Positions 10,442-21,499 of a stretch of 64,000 nt of DNA are shown here, piece after piece. The DNA is from a virus. The first letter of the stretch is position 1, and each line of letters opens with the position of its first letter. A model generated the notes under the pieces. That model worked only from the letters and a program-made list of their open reading frames with translations. It was not told where the DNA came from and did no database searches. The stretch lies in the IMG/VR virus record IMGVR_UViG_3300022562_000051, positions 44,581 to 108,580 of that record; one strand, written 5' to 3'. The translations under genes were made by a program, and so were the position numbers.

Positions 10442-11142
10442 TCGTATCCATACCTAAAAGAATAATTGTACTTGATGTTCCGCGCACAGGAACTCATACT
10501 CGCTACGAGGTTTTTCGTCAGGCGGGAGTTTCGGCTGACGTTCGTAACATCAATCACTTCACGATGAATGATGTGACCAAGTTTGCTCAAGCTGGTGATG
10601 ACCATCCCATGTTTCGTGGAAAGGGAGTAAACGCTCAGAATTTGTCCACGTTCAAGGTCTTTGCGTTCTATCGTGATCCTTTTGACAGAGTGATTTCGTG
10701 CGTCAATCACCTTCGCCGTGGTCGCCTACACGCTCGCTTCTTTCATGCGTTTTGGGGTAATGACGTAAGGATCAAGTGTACCTCTCGTCTAGCCTATGAG
10801 GACTGGACGCCAGAAATGAAGCAGCTACACGATGAGATTCCGCTTATTGAGGTTTTCCGAAAATTCCGCTACTTCTTTGAGAGGGGCGTGTTCGCGAAGA
10901 CACACAAGCCGTGGCTGACTGATGGAGTAATACCACTTAATTACCATAACTTTAATACTGAAATGGCGACGTTATTGGCTGAGTTCGATGTGGATAGCAG
11001 TACAGTGACCATTCCACAGTTGAATGGCGTGACGCTTGATCCGCAACTCGACAGCCTATCGCCAAGCGAGGAGTCGGAGATTCGGGCATACTGTCAGGAA
11101 GACTATACTTTCCTCGCCAGCAAGGGCATAACTTTCTCCTAA
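10438..11142 (+). CDS. Sulfotransferase-like protein (copy 1), 234 aa
   Basis: The ATG overlaps the preceding TGA. Sulfotransferases use PAPS and are recognised by a 5'-phosphosulfate loop near the N-terminus and a 3'-phosphate loop. Here VPRTGTHT (residues 14-21) fits the first and FYRDPFDRVIS (about 77-87, with Arg79, Pro81, Arg84 and Ser87) fits the second. A C-terminal YCQEDYTFLASKGI segment is shared with the second copy at 25946 (YAPDYAFFASKNI). The length is normal for a minimal single-domain member. The gene sits inside the fibre operon, so its target may be a virion fibre or a host surface sugar; neither is shown. A glycosyltransferase or kinase with similar loops is less likely. Confidence 0.7.
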   Translation: MIVSIPKRIIVLDVPRTGTHTRYEVFRQAGVSADVRNINHFTMNDVTKFAQAGDDHPMFRGKGVNAQNLSTFKVFAFYRDPFDRVISCVNHLRRGRLHARFFHAFWGNDVRIKCTSRLAYEDWTPEMKQLHDEIPLIEVFRKFRYFFERGVFAKTHKPWLTDGVIPLNYHNFNTEMATLLAEFDVDSSTVTIPQLNGVTLDPQLDSLSPSEESEIRAYCQEDYTFLASKGITFS

Positions 11143-11145
11143 ATA
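11138..11145 (+). promoter_or_regulatory. T4-like late promoter octamer
   Basis: CCTAAATA matches the T4 late -10 octamer TATAAATA at 6 of 8 positions and ends 26 nt before the ATG of the gene at 11171. It overlaps the end of the sulfotransferase-like gene. No -35 box is expected for this promoter class. Confidence 0.5.
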
Positions 11146-11170
11146 ATCAATAAATCACCGGAAGACCGCC

Positions 11171-11506
11171 ATGGCACTATACGTAGAACTTACAATGGAT
11201 CAGGGAACCACGTTTTCAAGTAGCGTGGACTTGACCAACGATGACGCCACGCCGATTGACGTTACCGGTTATTCCTTTGTCTGCCAGATTCGTAAGTCTT
11301 ATTACTCTTCCAACGCAACAGCTAATCTGACTGTTACTGTGGCTGATGCTGCGAATGGCAACGTTACACTAGGACTGGATGCTGCTAATACAGCCAACAT
11401 TCGTGCTGGACGCTATTTGTATGATCTTAAGATGACCACGGATGATGATCGCACCATTCGCGTTCTTGAAGGCATCATTACCATTACGCCACAGGTCAGT
11501 CAATGA
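11171..11506 (+). CDS. Small beta-sandwich-like virion protein, 111 aa
   Basis: The sequence [19 protein letters not shown] followed by [14 protein letters not shown] and a final [15 protein letters not shown] resembles the small BppU-N/Ig-like domains common beside fibre genes in tailed phages. It is the first gene after a late octamer and overlaps the collagen fibre gene by ATGA, so the two are coupled. A likely role is a fibre attachment or accessory virion domain. Family recognition is from pattern only. Confidence 0.65.
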   Translation: MALYVELTMDQGTTFSSSVDLTNDDATPIDVTGYSFVCQIRKSYYSSNATANLTVTVADAANGNVTLGLDAANTANIRAGRYLYDLKMTTDDDRTIRVLEGIITITPQVSQ

Positions 11507-14424
11507 AAGTAACTGTTACAGAACAGAATGCAGTTGGTAGAGTAGGGCTATCGGCTGGCGCACCGGGAGCGCAAGGCTTAACGGGACCGCAGGGTGCCGA
11601 TGGCATTCAGGGTTCCTCTGGCTATATTGGCGCGGATGGTGCGCAAGGTGCAACCGGTGCGCAGGGTGTTCAGGGACTTGATGGACTGTATGCCGCGCAG
11701 GGTATTCAGGGTGTTCAGGGAACAACTGGTACACAGGGTGCGACGGGTACACAGGGAACCGATGGCATACAAGGCACTACTGGCACACAAGGTGCAACAG
11801 GAACGCAAGGTACTACGGGTGCGCAAGGCGTACAGGGTTCGACTGGCTCGCAAGGTGTGCAGGGAACGACTGGTGTGCAAGGCGCAACCGGCGTTCAGGG
11901 TACACAGGGTATTCAGGGATTGCAGGGTGTTCTCGGACAACCCGGCGACCAATACGTAACGACCTCTTCAAATTCGATTACGATTGAAAACTATCCTGCT
12001 GCAAATCCTCTTAATATCACGATTGGAACTGGACTTGCTTACTCGGCTGGTCAGCTAATCATCGTTGCAAATGATGCGACACATTCTCTGGAAGGTACAA
12101 TCACATCGTATGACTCTGGTACTGGCGCAATCGTAATTGAAGTTACTACGATTACTGGTACTGGTACGTTTTCATCGTGGGACGTAAACCTTGGTGGTGT
12201 TCCCGGCGCGGACGGACCACAAGGTATTCAGGGTCTACAAGGAACTACTGGAACGCAAGGTGCGACTGGTACACAAGGCGTACAAGGCACTACCGGCACT
12301 CAGGGTGTTCAAGGCACCACAGGTACGCAGGGAACTACCGGTTCGCAAGGTGTACAGGGAACTACCGGAGCGCAAGGCGCACAGGGTACTACTGGTACAC
12401 AAGGCGCAACAGGCGCACAAGGCGTTCAAGGAACTACTGGCACTCAAGGTGTTCAGGGAACTACCGGAACACAAGGTGTTCAAGGAACTACAGGAACGCA
12501 GGGTGCAACTGGCGCACAAGGTGTTCAAGGCACTACTGGTTCGCAGGGTATTCAGGGAACGACTGGTACACAGGGCGCAACGGGTACACAAGGTGTTCAA
12601 GGAACTACAGGTGCGCAAGGTGTTCAAGGCACTACCGGAACTCAAGGTGCAACTGGCACTCAGGGCGTACAGGGATCAACTGGCGCACAAGGTATTCAGG
12701 GATTGCAAGGTGTTCTCGGTTCTCCCGGCGATATCTATGCAACCACATCTGTTACCTCAATTACAATTGAAAATTATCCAGCGGGTAATCCTCTCAATCT
12801 AACCGTTGGTACTGGACTCGCATATTCGGCTGGTCAGACTGTTGTTATCGCTAATGATGCGACACACTCTCTGGAAGGTCTGGTTATCTCCTATGTAACT
12901 GGCACAGGCGCAATGTCTGTTCAGGTTTCCAGCGTCACTGGTACTGGCACGTTCGCATCGTGGGATGTAAACCTCGGCGGTACTCCCGGTGCAGATGGTC
13001 CGCAGGGTATTCAGGGATTGCAGGGAACGACTGGTACACAAGGTGCAACTGGTACGCAGGGTATTCAGGGAACCACTGGCTCGCAAGGTATTCAGGGTGT
13101 TCAAGGCACCACTGGAACACAGGGTGCAACTGGATCGCAAGGCGTACAGGGTACTACCGGCACACAAGGTGCAACCGGTACGCAAGGTATTCAGGGAACG
13201 ACAGGCGCACAAGGTGTCCAAGGCACTACTGGTACGCAAGGCGCAACCGGTACACAAGGCGTACAAGGTGCAACTGGTACACAGGGTGCTACTGGCGCAC
13301 AGGGTGTGCAGGGAACGACTGGTACACAAGGCGCAACAGGCACACAGGGTGTACAGGGTGCAACAGGTGCGCAAGGTGTGCAGGGGACTACCGGCACTCA
13401 AGGCGCAACAGGCACACAAGGTATTCAGGGTACTACTGGAACACAAGGCGTACAAGGTACCACTGGCACACAGGGTGCAACAGGAACACAAGGTGTTCAA
13501 GGTGCAACCGGAACACAGGGTACAACTGGCGCACAAGGTGTACAGGGAACCACTGGTACTCAGGGTGCTACCGGTACGCAGGGTATTCAGGGTACAACAG
13601 GCGCACAAGGCGTACAAGGTACTACCGGCATTCAAGGTGCGACAGGAACGCAGGGTGTTCAAGGCGTACAAGGTACTACTGGCGCACAGGGTGTACAGGG
13701 TACCACAGGAATTCAGGGTGCAACTGGTGTGCAAGGCGTTCAAGGAACCACTGGCGCACAAGGCATTCAGGGTCTACAGGGAACAACTGGTGTACAGGGT
13801 CTACAGGGTACCACTGGTTCGCAGGGTATTCAAGGTGTTCAGGGTACCACTGGTTCGCAGGGTGTTCAGGGTACTACTGGCGTACAGGGTATTCAAGGTG
13901 TTCAGGGTACCACTGGTTCGCAGGGTATTCAAGGTGTTCAGGGTACCACTGGCGTACAGGGTGTTCAGGGAACTACTGGTGTACAGGGCGTACAGGGAAC
14001 TACTGGTTCGCAAGGTGTACAGGGTATTCAAGGTACTGCCGGTCCTCGCGTACTCAACTATATCATTGATGGTGGTGGAACTACCATCACTACAGGTGCT
14101 ACCGAAGCTGCACAATCCAAGGGATACATAATGGTAGCTAACTCGGCTGTCATTAGTGGCTGGCAAGCTTTTGGTAACACTTCTGGTTCGATCAACGTTG
14201 ATATCTACACTGCGAGCTACACCAACTTCCCAACCATGACTAAGATTAGTGGTGGTGCGCAGACTCCAAGACTGGCAACTGCGCAGAAGGGTTCTGGCGA
14301 CAATACTGGATGGAGTTCAGCCGTCATTGCTGCTGGTAACATCATTCAGTTCCGCGTCAACAGCAACCCAACAGTAACGGTGGATCGTGTCACGGTATCT
14401 CTGAATCTGATTATAACGAGTTAA
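11503..14424 (+). CDS. Collagen-like tail fibre, 973 aa
   Basis: A short N-terminal leader is followed by three Gly-X-Gln blocks (about 11560-11946, 12197-12730 and 12976-14046) separated by two copies of an ~80-residue globular module (11951-12195 and 12731-12975). Both inserts share [29 protein letters not shown] and WDVNLGG. The last ~125 residues (from [11 protein letters not shown]) form an unrecognised globular head ending [11 protein letters not shown]. No S74 domain is present. Collagen-like phage fibres form trimeric rods; the inserts would be knobs along the rod. No host receptor can be predicted. Confidence 0.85.
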   Translation: MKVTVTEQNAVGRVGLSAGAPGAQGLTGPQGADGIQGSSGYIGADGAQGATGAQGVQGLDGLYAAQGIQGVQGTTGTQGATGTQGTDGIQGTTGTQGATGTQGTTGAQGVQGSTGSQGVQGTTGVQGATGVQGTQGIQGLQGVLGQPGDQYVTTSSNSITIENYPAANPLNITIGTGLAYSAGQLIIVANDATHSLEGTITSYDSGTGAIVIEVTTITGTGTFSSWDVNLGGVPGADGPQGIQGLQGTTGTQGATGTQGVQGTTGTQGVQGTTGTQGTTGSQGVQGTTGAQGAQGTTGTQGATGAQGVQGTTGTQGVQGTTGTQGVQGTTGTQGATGAQGVQGTTGSQGIQGTTGTQGATGTQGVQGTTGAQGVQGTTGTQGATGTQGVQGSTGAQGIQGLQGVLGSPGDIYATTSVTSITIENYPAGNPLNLTVGTGLAYSAGQTVVIANDATHSLEGLVISYVTGTGAMSVQVSSVTGTGTFASWDVNLGGTPGADGPQGIQGLQGTTGTQGATGTQGIQGTTGSQGIQGVQGTTGTQGATGSQGVQGTTGTQGATGTQGIQGTTGAQGVQGTTGTQGATGTQGVQGATGTQGATGAQGVQGTTGTQGATGTQGVQGATGAQGVQGTTGTQGATGTQGIQGTTGTQGVQGTTGTQGATGTQGVQGATGTQGTTGAQGVQGTTGTQGATGTQGIQGTTGAQGVQGTTGIQGATGTQGVQGVQGTTGAQGVQGTTGIQGATGVQGVQGTTGAQGIQGLQGTTGVQGLQGTTGSQGIQGVQGTTGSQGVQGTTGVQGIQGVQGTTGSQGIQGVQGTTGVQGVQGTTGVQGVQGTTGSQGVQGIQGTAGPRVLNYIIDGGGTTITTGATEAAQSKGYIMVANSAVISGWQAFGNTSGSINVDIYTASYTNFPTMTKISGGAQTPRLATAQKGSGDNTGWSSAVIAAGNIIQFRVNSNPTVTVDRVTVSLNLIITS
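11560..14046 (+). repeat. Three collagen-like coding blocks with two knob inserts
   Basis: The triplets are mostly [12 protein letters not shown] and GIQG combinations. Some DNA copies are exact: a 36-bp unit beginning GGTACCACTGGTTCGCAG occurs at 13807-13842 and again at 13906-13941. Other units differ at silent positions. These are coding repeats, not a CRISPR array: there are no unique spacers and the reading frame is unbroken. Confidence 0.9.
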
Positions 14425-14447
14425 TTATGTCTGGAAGGAAATACGAT

Positions 14448-14723
14448 ATGCTACCAATCAAGGCATGGCGTATCTATTACGCCGATGGCTCTACATTTGA
14501 TTCTACTCAAGGAACATGGGCAGACGCACCACCGTTTGGTGTTCAGTGCATCGTGTGGTATCATACTCCACCATTTAAGACTGTTCACACGGAAGCATTC
14601 GATGATTCTGTTTATGTGTGGCAGGGTGAAGGTGAGAAAGAAGGAATCAAGATGGGACTCTGGATGGATGATGAGGGATACTATCGCATTCTTGATATCG
14701 CTAGAAAGAGCAGTGAACCGTAA
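14448..14723 (+). CDS. Conserved small phage protein, 91 aa
   Basis: The N-terminal KAWRIYYADGSTFDS pattern occurs in many small phage proteins of unknown function. I chose the ATG at 14448 because a GGAAGGAA Shine-Dalgarno stretch lies 8-9 nt upstream; the in-frame ATG at 14427 (98 aa) has only a weak GAG-containing leader and is the alternative. The protein overlaps the next gene at its stop codon. Its fibre-locus position suggests a virion or assembly role, not demonstrable here. Confidence 0.65.
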   Translation: MLPIKAWRIYYADGSTFDSTQGTWADAPPFGVQCIVWYHTPPFKTVHTEAFDDSVYVWQGEGEKEGIKMGLWMDDEGYYRILDIARKSSEP

Positions 14724-15247
14724 TGGCACAGACTTATTATCAAAGAGATACCGCATCTGATCTTAGTGTCGCTGGTGCTAATGCCAATAACCAGTTGTTG
14801 ACTTCAACAACGACACCAAACACGCTTGCTATTGGTATGGGTAAAGGTGGAACGTCCTTTATCTATTTTTGGACGGAACCGGCAGTTCCCGGTGCTGCGG
14901 GGTCTACTGGAAATTATACTGTTACGTGTAATGTCACAGTTGGTGCAACATCAGCAAATATCTCTGCTCAACTTTTTCGCGTATCTTCTTCTGGTACTGT
15001 ACAATCCACCGGAACACTTTCTGCTGAACAAGCACTAACCGCAGGAATCAAGACATTTAACTTTACTGCTTTAAGTCTAGGAACTTGGACTGCTGGTGAT
15101 AGATTAAGAGCGTTAATCAACTTTATTAACCTCTCGGCTCACCAGACCGACTCCTGTACAATTGGTTTGAATAGTGCCGATGAATACGTATTAACTCCAT
15201 GGACAATTGCGGGTCCAAAACCCTTCGCTCAAGCAGTTTTAATTTAA
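14723..15247 (+). CDS. Hypothetical virion protein, 174 aa
   Basis: Ser/Thr/Ala-rich and of beta-rich character with almost no charged residues after residue 20, typical of a phage capsid-decoration or fibre-tip domain. Segments such as YFWTEPAVPGAAGSTGNYTV and GTWTAGDRLRALINF suggest a jelly-roll-like fold, but I do not recognise a named family. The ATG overlaps the previous stop (TAATG). The gene ends just before a late octamer and is followed by the giant fibre gene. Confidence 0.6.
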   Translation: MAQTYYQRDTASDLSVAGANANNQLLTSTTTPNTLAIGMGKGGTSFIYFWTEPAVPGAAGSTGNYTVTCNVTVGATSANISAQLFRVSSSGTVQSTGTLSAEQALTAGIKTFNFTALSLGTWTAGDRLRALINFINLSAHQTDSCTIGLNSADEYVLTPWTIAGPKPFAQAVLI

Positions 15248-15251
15248 CTGC

Positions 15252-15259
15252 CATAAATA
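15252..15259 (+). promoter_or_regulatory. T4-like late promoter octamer
   Basis: CATAAATA (7 of 8 to TATAAATA) ends 27 nt before the ATG of the 1821-aa fibre. The leader just downstream contains a 5-bp inverted repeat (AGACG...CGTCT) that could form a small hairpin. Confidence 0.7.
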
Positions 15260-15285
15260 GACGGATGAACGTCTAAGAGAACAAA

Positions 15286-18200
15286 ATGGCAGATTTCCCC
15301 ATCAATCCTAATCCCGGCGACACCTTCGTAGCTCCTGACGGCACAGTTTGGGAGTGGGATGGTTATTCGTGGAAAACCGAAGGATCATTCGGAAGTGGTG
15401 GTATATCTGAAATTCTTGTCTCTGCTAACTCTGAATCCACCATTAATGCCAATGGCGTAAACTTTGTCAATACAGCCGACATTACCGTGGCTGTCACCGC
15501 AGGAGAAGGTGGAAATGCGAACGTAGAACTATACGTAGCGGGTACCATTGCAGGACCGCAGGGTATTCAGGGTATACAAGGTATTCAGGGTGATTTTGGT
15601 GTTCAGGGTACTCAGGGTATTGCTAATCAGGGTATTCAGGGAACCACAGGAACTCAAGGCGCAACCGGCACACAAGGTCTGCAAGGTGCGCTCGGTCCAC
15701 AGGGTATTCAGGGTATCACAGGATCGCAAGGTGCAACTGGCACACAAGGCGCAACGGGTGTTCAGGGTATTCAGGGTATTCAAGGTCGGCAAGGTACTAC
15801 TGGTACTCAGGGTGCAACAGGCACTCAGGGTGCAACTGGCGCACAAGGAACACAGGGATTACAGGGAACTACCGGTACTCAAGGCGCAACGGGAACGCAG
15901 GGTGCTACGGGCGCACAAGGTACGCAAGGTATTCAGGGTCGGCAGGGAACCACTGGCTCGCAGGGTGCAACTGGTACGCAAGGTATTCAAGGCACACAGG
16001 GACTACAAGGCACTACTGGATCGCAGGGTGCAACAGGTTCACAGGGTACCACTGGCGCACAAGGTATTCAAGGTACCACAGGCGTTCAAGGTATAACTGG
16101 TACCACTGGCGCACAAGGCGTTCAGGGTACAACTGGCTTTCAGGGTATTCAGGGATTACAGGGAACTACCGGTACTCAAGGTGCAACTGGAACACAAGGT
16201 TCTACGGGCGCACAAGGCATTCAAGGACTACAAGGCACTACTGGTACTCAGGGTGCAACAGGCACTCAGGGTGCAACTGGCGCACAAGGCGTACAGGGAA
16301 CGACAGGCGCACAAGGCGTACAGGGAACGACTGGTACACAAGGTGCGACGGGTACACAAGGTACGCAAGGTGCAACAGGCGCACAGGGAACAACTGGTTC
16401 GCAGGGTGTGCAAGGAACAACGGGTACACAGGGACTACAAGGCACCACTGGTACTCAAGGCGTACAGGGTATTCAGGGTCGGCAAGGAACAACCGGTACA
16501 CAGGGTGCAACTGGATCGCAAGGCGTACAGGGAACCACTGGTACGCAGGGTGTGCAAGGACTACAAGGTACTACCGGTACGCAAGGTGCAACTGGCACTC
16601 AAGGCACAACAGGCACTCAAGGTGTTCAGGGATTACAAGGAACTCAAGGACTACAAGGCTTTGCTGGTGATCGTTACGCAACTACTTCTGCGACCTCTCT
16701 TACGATTGGTACTGGCACAAAGAGCCTGACTGTTGCAAGTGGTCTTTCATATTCTGCTGGTCAGTCTGTTGTTATTGCTAATAGTGCCTCTGCCTTTATG
16801 GAAGGTACGGTTTCGTCCTATGATAGTGGTACTGGTGCGATGCAAGCAGAAATTGCTTCTACCACCGGTTCTGGTACGTTTAATGTTTGGGATGTAAACC
16901 TCGGTGGTGCTGCGGGTGCCGATGGTGCGCAAGGTATTCAGGGTATTCAGGGACTACAAGGCACCACTGGTACACAAGGTGCAACAGGCACACAAGGTAT
17001 TCAGGGTACGACGGGTAGCCAAGGTGTACAGGGTATTCAAGGTCGGCAGGGAACGACGGGTAGCCAAGGTACAACAGGTGCGCAAGGCGTACAGGGAACG
17101 ACAGGTACTCAGGGTGCGACAGGAACGCAAGGTGTTCAAGGCACCACTGGTACACAAGGTGCAACCGGAACTCAAGGCGTACAGGGAACGACAGGTACTC
17201 AGGGTGCGACTGGCACTCAGGGTGTACAGGGAACGACGGGTACTCAGGGTGCGACAGGCGCACAAGGCACACAAGGCATTCAAGGTCGGCAGGGAACAAC
17301 AGGCACTCAGGGTGCTACCGGTACGCAAGGTGTTCAGGGTATTCAGGGCGCTATTCTCTCCACCTCTCCCGGTGCGGATGAGCAAGTATCTTACAACGAC
17401 GGTGGCGTATTTGGTGCGTCGGCTAATCTCAAGTTCTCAACAGCCAATGGCAATGTTCTCATCGTTGGTGCTAATACAATTCGTATTAATGCCGAGAGTA
17501 ATACCGTCGAAGCCAACATTATCACTGCTAATGTAATCAACACCACCAATCTCTATATCGGCGGTGCGAACGTAGCAAATACTTTCGTAGCTAAGAAGAG
17601 TCGCCTCGGTTTCCCATATCATCCAGATACAGGATATCAGGTCACGCTTGGATATAACGATGCTGCTCGACAGGTATCCATTTATCCGGTTGCCGACGAT
17701 TTCGAAATTTACACGTTCAATAATGGACGCATGATTTTCACTGGTACACAAGCTGTTAGTCATGCTGACGTAAGCGACGAATACTTTGTTTACTTCGATG
17801 CAGATGGTGTTTTGACATGCGTAGCTTCTCCGTGGGATTTGTTGAAGCACTGTCCTGTTGCTACGATTTCGTATAATGCGGATACTAAGGAATCTGCTGC
17901 AACCCTGATGGAGTTGCACACGGCTGATCGTGATCCAGAGTTGCACTATCGTCTGCACTTTGGCGACGGAACGAAGGTCGCATCGAAGCCGGGATTGCCA
18001 ACGTATGCAGGTTATACTCTTAATGTGTCTAACACCGATGCGGTGACGTTCTCCGCGACTTCGATTCGTATCATGGACGAAGACATTCAGTTGGATACTG
18101 GTGTTCTTTCGGATGGTGGTACTTATCGTGTCATGTGGCGCAGTAATACGTCAGGTGGTCCGACTATTCAGACCTCTACGTTTGCTGTTGACTCCAAGGG

Positions 18201-20751
18201 TGTTCCATTCCTGACTGATGGTACTACGATTTGCTACAACCAGTATACGGGTGCAACGTGGCAGAAGACCGCACTTAGCACTGGTGGTCAAGGTCAGTGG
18301 GTCAACATGTATCTGTGTGCAACGACAGAAATTCAACAGTCTCGTCGTTACTTCCTCATGGCTGGTCAGAATGTTCACAATTCTCTGGCATCGGCAGTAT
18401 CCGAATCACCAAGTACAATTAGTTGGGGTGACGTAACACCAGAAGAGTTGGTCATTGTTGGTAAGTTCACATACAACGGACGATCTAGCGCAAACTCTCA
18501 GTGTCACTACGCGGAACTTCAATATGTCGAAGTCATTGACACGTACACTCGCGCTTCTATACAAACGGGCGGCGGCGGCTCGACTCAGCCGGGGGGTTCG
18601 AATACTCACATTCAGTATAATGACGATACAACATTCGGTGGTTCCGCTAATCTGACTTTTGACAAGGGTGCGGGAACTCTGGCTGTTGGTGGTGCTAAGG
18701 CAACACTGATCGCGAACTCGACAGCGAATACAGTCAATGTCGCCAATCTGTTTATCGGTACAACCAACGTCAAGTTCGAACTCGCGAATGTTGCAAATAC
18801 CGTGCGCGTGTCTGCAAACGGTGGTTCGACACTATCTGCGCGTCAACTGAATTTCGTCAACACTCAGAACGTATCTGTTGTTGTCACGGATGGAGCAGGC
18901 GCAGCCGCAGGCAATGCCAACGTTGCTTTCAGTGTAGCTACGGTTCAGGGTGCTACGGGTGCGCAAGGCATACAGGGATTGCAGGGAACCACAGGCACAC
19001 AGGGTGCAACTGGCACTCAGGGCGCAACCGGCGCACAAGGTGTTCAGGGTATTCAGGGACGGCAGGGAACCACAGGTACTCAAGGCGCAACGGGTACTCA
19101 AGGTGTGCAAGGAACAACTGGAACACAGGGTGCTACCGGTACTCAAGGTGTGCAAGGAACAACTGGAACACAGGGTGCAACCGGATCACAAGGCGTACAG
19201 GGTACTACCGGATCGCAGGGTGCTACGGGTGCGCAAGGCGTCCAAGGCACTACTGGCTCGCAAGGTGCAACTGGATCACAAGGTATTCAGGGAACTACTG
19301 GTACGCAAGGTGCGACAGGAACTCAAGGTGCAACTGGCACTCAGGGTGCAACGGGCGCACAAGGTGCAACTGGCACTCAGGGTGCAACAGGCGCACAAGG
19401 TGTTCAGGGCATTCAGGGTCGGCAGGGAACCACTGGTTCGCAGGGTGCAACCGGTACACAAGGTGCAACCGGTACACAAGGTGCGACAGGAACTCAAGGT
19501 GCAACCGGCACTCAGGGTGCTACGGGTGCGCAGGGCATTCAGGGTATTCAAGGTCGCCAAGGTACTACCGGCTCGCAAGGCGCAACGGGTACGCAAGGCA
19601 CCACTGGCGCACAAGGTGCAACAGGATCACAAGGCGCGACGGGTACACAAGGTGCAACAGGCGCACAAGGTATTCAGGGTATTCAAGGTCGCCAAGGAAC
19701 AACTGGCTCACAAGGTGCAACGGGTACACAGGGTACACAGGGTATTCAGGGAACGAGCGGTCCATCAACCACGATTACTGCAACAGAAGAATCGGCTGAC
19801 ACTACAACATATCCTGTTCTAGTCGGTGCAGTTGGTTCTGCTCAGACAGCTAGAGCAAATTCAGCTAACCTGACATTCAATGCTGCAACTGGTCAGATGA
19901 AGGTAGGTGCGATATACTTTGGAGCAGAACTTGGTGACAAGATATCCCTGTATGACAATCGTCTAAATCAAGCCAGTGGTTATAATTTCGGTGTTGAGGG
20001 TAGCTATACCTATTTCAAGGGTAATGGTGGACACCGCTTTTATATTGCGACAAATGCTGATAGTGGCGCTAGCGACTATATGGAGTTGAATACAACAACT
20101 CTAACTATCAGTCCAAACGTATATGTAACTGGTAATGTCATTACGACAGGAAACCTGTCCGTATCTAATGCTACAAGCGTCAATGTAAGAATTGGTGGAT
20201 GGAGTAGTGGTCACACAAATTGGGTGATTATCGGTAAAGGATTTGATGTTTCTAGCGGCATTCTATTCAGCCGTGGTGGAAATATTGATGCTGCGATTCA
20301 TGTAGATGGTAGTGAGAATCTAAATCTTGAAATGGGGTATGGCATTGATCCTTTAGGAAACGTTCGCTTTAGGGCAAACGGAACCACTGTTGCACAAATC
20401 ACTAATGAGGGAGCGTTTACTGCCGTAAGCAAGTCCTTCTTGATTGACCATCCAACCAAGCCGGGAATGAAGCTGCAATATGGTTCGTTGGAAGGACCGG
20501 AGAATGGTGTCTATGTTCGCGGACGTTCTTCTACTGGAATCATCACGCTTCCCGATTACTGGTGGGCGCTGGTGGATGAGGGTACGATCACTGTAAACCT
20601 AACACCAATTGCATTCTATCAGAAGTTGTTTGTCTCCATGATAAGCAATCATACGATCTATGTCATCAACGAAGATGGCGGTGGGTATGATTATTTCTTC
20701 ACCGTTTATGCGGAACGTAAGGATGTGCCGAAGCTGACCGTGGAGAGTTGA
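15286..20751 (+). CDS. Giant collagen-like tail fibre, 1821 aa
   Basis: The N-terminus [17 protein letters not shown], then [10 protein letters not shown], is a motif common at the start of phage structural proteins. Three Gly-X-Gln blocks follow (15553-16668, 16908-17349, 18945-19764). The first two are separated by a third copy of the knob module seen in the 973-aa fibre (16669-16905). Residues ~690-1090 (17350-18560) form a non-repetitive domain of unknown fold, joined by a GGGGS-like linker to a second leader module ([12 protein letters not shown]..., [11 protein letters not shown]). The C-terminal ~330 residues form a globular head ending in a [20 protein letters not shown] segment, which resembles tail-fibre C-terminal domains of T4-type phages. 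A late octamer precedes the gene. Confidence 0.87.
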   Translation: MADFPINPNPGDTFVAPDGTVWEWDGYSWKTEGSFGSGGISEILVSANSESTINANGVNFVNTADITVAVTAGEGGNANVELYVAGTIAGPQGIQGIQGIQGDFGVQGTQGIANQGIQGTTGTQGATGTQGLQGALGPQGIQGITGSQGATGTQGATGVQGIQGIQGRQGTTGTQGATGTQGATGAQGTQGLQGTTGTQGATGTQGATGAQGTQGIQGRQGTTGSQGATGTQGIQGTQGLQGTTGSQGATGSQGTTGAQGIQGTTGVQGITGTTGAQGVQGTTGFQGIQGLQGTTGTQGATGTQGSTGAQGIQGLQGTTGTQGATGTQGATGAQGVQGTTGAQGVQGTTGTQGATGTQGTQGATGAQGTTGSQGVQGTTGTQGLQGTTGTQGVQGIQGRQGTTGTQGATGSQGVQGTTGTQGVQGLQGTTGTQGATGTQGTTGTQGVQGLQGTQGLQGFAGDRYATTSATSLTIGTGTKSLTVASGLSYSAGQSVVIANSASAFMEGTVSSYDSGTGAMQAEIASTTGSGTFNVWDVNLGGAAGADGAQGIQGIQGLQGTTGTQGATGTQGIQGTTGSQGVQGIQGRQGTTGSQGTTGAQGVQGTTGTQGATGTQGVQGTTGTQGATGTQGVQGTTGTQGATGTQGVQGTTGTQGATGAQGTQGIQGRQGTTGTQGATGTQGVQGIQGAILSTSPGADEQVSYNDGGVFGASANLKFSTANGNVLIVGANTIRINAESNTVEANIITANVINTTNLYIGGANVANTFVAKKSRLGFPYHPDTGYQVTLGYNDAARQVSIYPVADDFEIYTFNNGRMIFTGTQAVSHADVSDEYFVYFDADGVLTCVASPWDLLKHCPVATISYNADTKESAATLMELHTADRDPELHYRLHFGDGTKVASKPGLPTYAGYTLNVSNTDAVTFSATSIRIMDEDIQLDTGVLSDGGTYRVMWRSNTSGGPTIQTSTFAVDSKGVPFLTDGTTICYNQYTGATWQKTALSTGGQGQWVNMYLCATTEIQQSRRYFLMAGQNVHNSLASAVSESPSTISWGDVTPEELVIVGKFTYNGRSSANSQCHYAELQYVEVIDTYTRASIQTGGGGSTQPGGSNTHIQYNDDTTFGGSANLTFDKGAGTLAVGGAKATLIANSTANTVNVANLFIGTTNVKFELANVANTVRVSANGGSTLSARQLNFVNTQNVSVVVTDGAGAAAGNANVAFSVATVQGATGAQGIQGLQGTTGTQGATGTQGATGAQGVQGIQGRQGTTGTQGATGTQGVQGTTGTQGATGTQGVQGTTGTQGATGSQGVQGTTGSQGATGAQGVQGTTGSQGATGSQGIQGTTGTQGATGTQGATGTQGATGAQGATGTQGATGAQGVQGIQGRQGTTGSQGATGTQGATGTQGATGTQGATGTQGATGAQGIQGIQGRQGTTGSQGATGTQGTTGAQGATGSQGATGTQGATGAQGIQGIQGRQGTTGSQGATGTQGTQGIQGTSGPSTTITATEESADTTTYPVLVGAVGSAQTARANSANLTFNAATGQMKVGAIYFGAELGDKISLYDNRLNQASGYNFGVEGSYTYFKGNGGHRFYIATNADSGASDYMELNTTTLTISPNVYVTGNVITTGNLSVSNATSVNVRIGGWSSGHTNWVIIGKGFDVSSGILFSRGGNIDAAIHVDGSENLNLEMGYGIDPLGNVRFRANGTTVAQITNEGAFTAVSKSFLIDHPTKPGMKLQYGSLEGPENGVYVRGRSSTGIITLPDYWWALVDEGTITVNLTPIAFYQKLFVSMISNHTIYVINEDGGGYDYFFTVYAERKDVPKLTVES
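15553..17349 (+). repeat. Collagen-like coding blocks 1 and 2 of the giant fibre
   Basis: Block 1 is about 370 residues and block 2 about 147 residues, both Gly-X-Y with Gln or Thr in Y. The phrase [10 protein letters not shown] recurs and places the only frequent charged residue. The knob insert lies at 16669-16905. Confidence 0.9.
18945..19764 (+). repeat. Collagen-like coding block 3 of the giant fibre
   Basis: About 273 residues of Gly-X-Y. It includes a recent-looking tandem duplication: a 41-bp identical segment beginning GGTACTCAAGGTGTGCAAGG at 19093 and again at 19138, a 45-bp (15-codon) period. Confidence 0.9.
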
Positions 20752-20752
20752 C

Positions 20753-21499
20753 ATGGCTGTAGCATATAACAGTGATGTAGTCAAAGAGGGATTGATCTTC
20801 TGCATAGACGCGGGAAACCCTAAGTGTTATCCCGGTAGCGGTAGCACGGTTTACAATATCGCGCCGAAGCACAATCGTCCGTCTGCTAATGGCGATTCAG
20901 CTACGATGCCTTCCGGCATGACGTATTCTGCCGGTCCACCCGCATCGTTTGCTTTCGATGGAACATCGAACTGCTATCAGACATGGGGCGTTGGTGCGGA
21001 TTGGTTTAACAACGATCCTAATGGTGGTAAGTATGAACTTACGCTTGAGGCGTGGGCGAAGTCTCCCGGCATGGGTACTAGCCAGACGCTCGGCGGAATT
21101 TTCGGATGGACGTATGGAGTTCGTCTATACTTTTCAACCGGTGGAAATATTACGGGTGGACATGATGTAGGTAGCACCATCACATCAATGGCTAGTGGGT
21201 TTTCTGGTCAGGATAATGTTTGGCATCATATTGTATATACTTTCGGAACTGCCGGTGCAAAGATTTATGTAGATGGAGTCTTCAAGAATTTGTCTACGAG
21301 TATGCGCTGGTTGGGAGTAACTCGTTGGTCAACCAATACGTGTAGTCTTGGAAGGGATAACAACAATAGCATTTATAACCTGTATGGTAATATTGCGATT
21401 GCTCGTATCTACAACAGATACTTTACTGGTGGAAATGAGGGAACCGGAAGCGACATACTCAGGAATTTTAATGCAGATCGTAAGAGGTTTGGTGTCTAA
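20753..21499 (+). CDS. LamG/concanavalin-like virion protein 1, 248 aa
   Basis: Begins VVKEGLIFCIDAGNPKCY and contains ELTLEAWAKS, WHHIVYTF and AKIYVDG, then GNIAIARIYNR and a terminal RNFNADRKRFGV. This is the usual order of a laminin-G/concanavalin-A-like jelly roll, a fold used by phages and bacteria to bind carbohydrates. It starts 1 nt after the giant fibre stop and ends overlapping the next gene (TAATG). Two longer relatives follow directly. Likely a receptor-binding or fibre-tip lectin; binding specificity unknown. Confidence 0.75.
   Translation: MAVAYNSDVVKEGLIFCIDAGNPKCYPGSGSTVYNIAPKHNRPSANGDSATMPSGMTYSAGPPASFAFDGTSNCYQTWGVGADWFNNDPNGGKYELTLEAWAKSPGMGTSQTLGGIFGWTYGVRLYFSTGGNITGGHDVGSTITSMASGFSGQDNVWHHIVYTFGTAGAKIYVDGVFKNLSTSMRWLGVTRWSTNTCSLGRDNNNSIYNLYGNIAIARIYNRYFTGGNEGTGSDILRNFNADRKRFGV

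Noticed and set aside
12799-13761. Long open frames on both strands across the collagen blocks (for example 320 aa on the minus strand, 369 and 380 aa on the plus strand).
   Set aside because: They are shadows of the Gly-X-Gln codon repeat: compositions are absurd (runs of Cys/Thr/Leu or Arg/Val), and the frame 11503-14424 explains the DNA.
11560-19764. CRISPR-like repetitive DNA.
   Set aside because: Repeats are in frame, contiguous and code for Gly-X-Y; no spacers, leader or cas genes.
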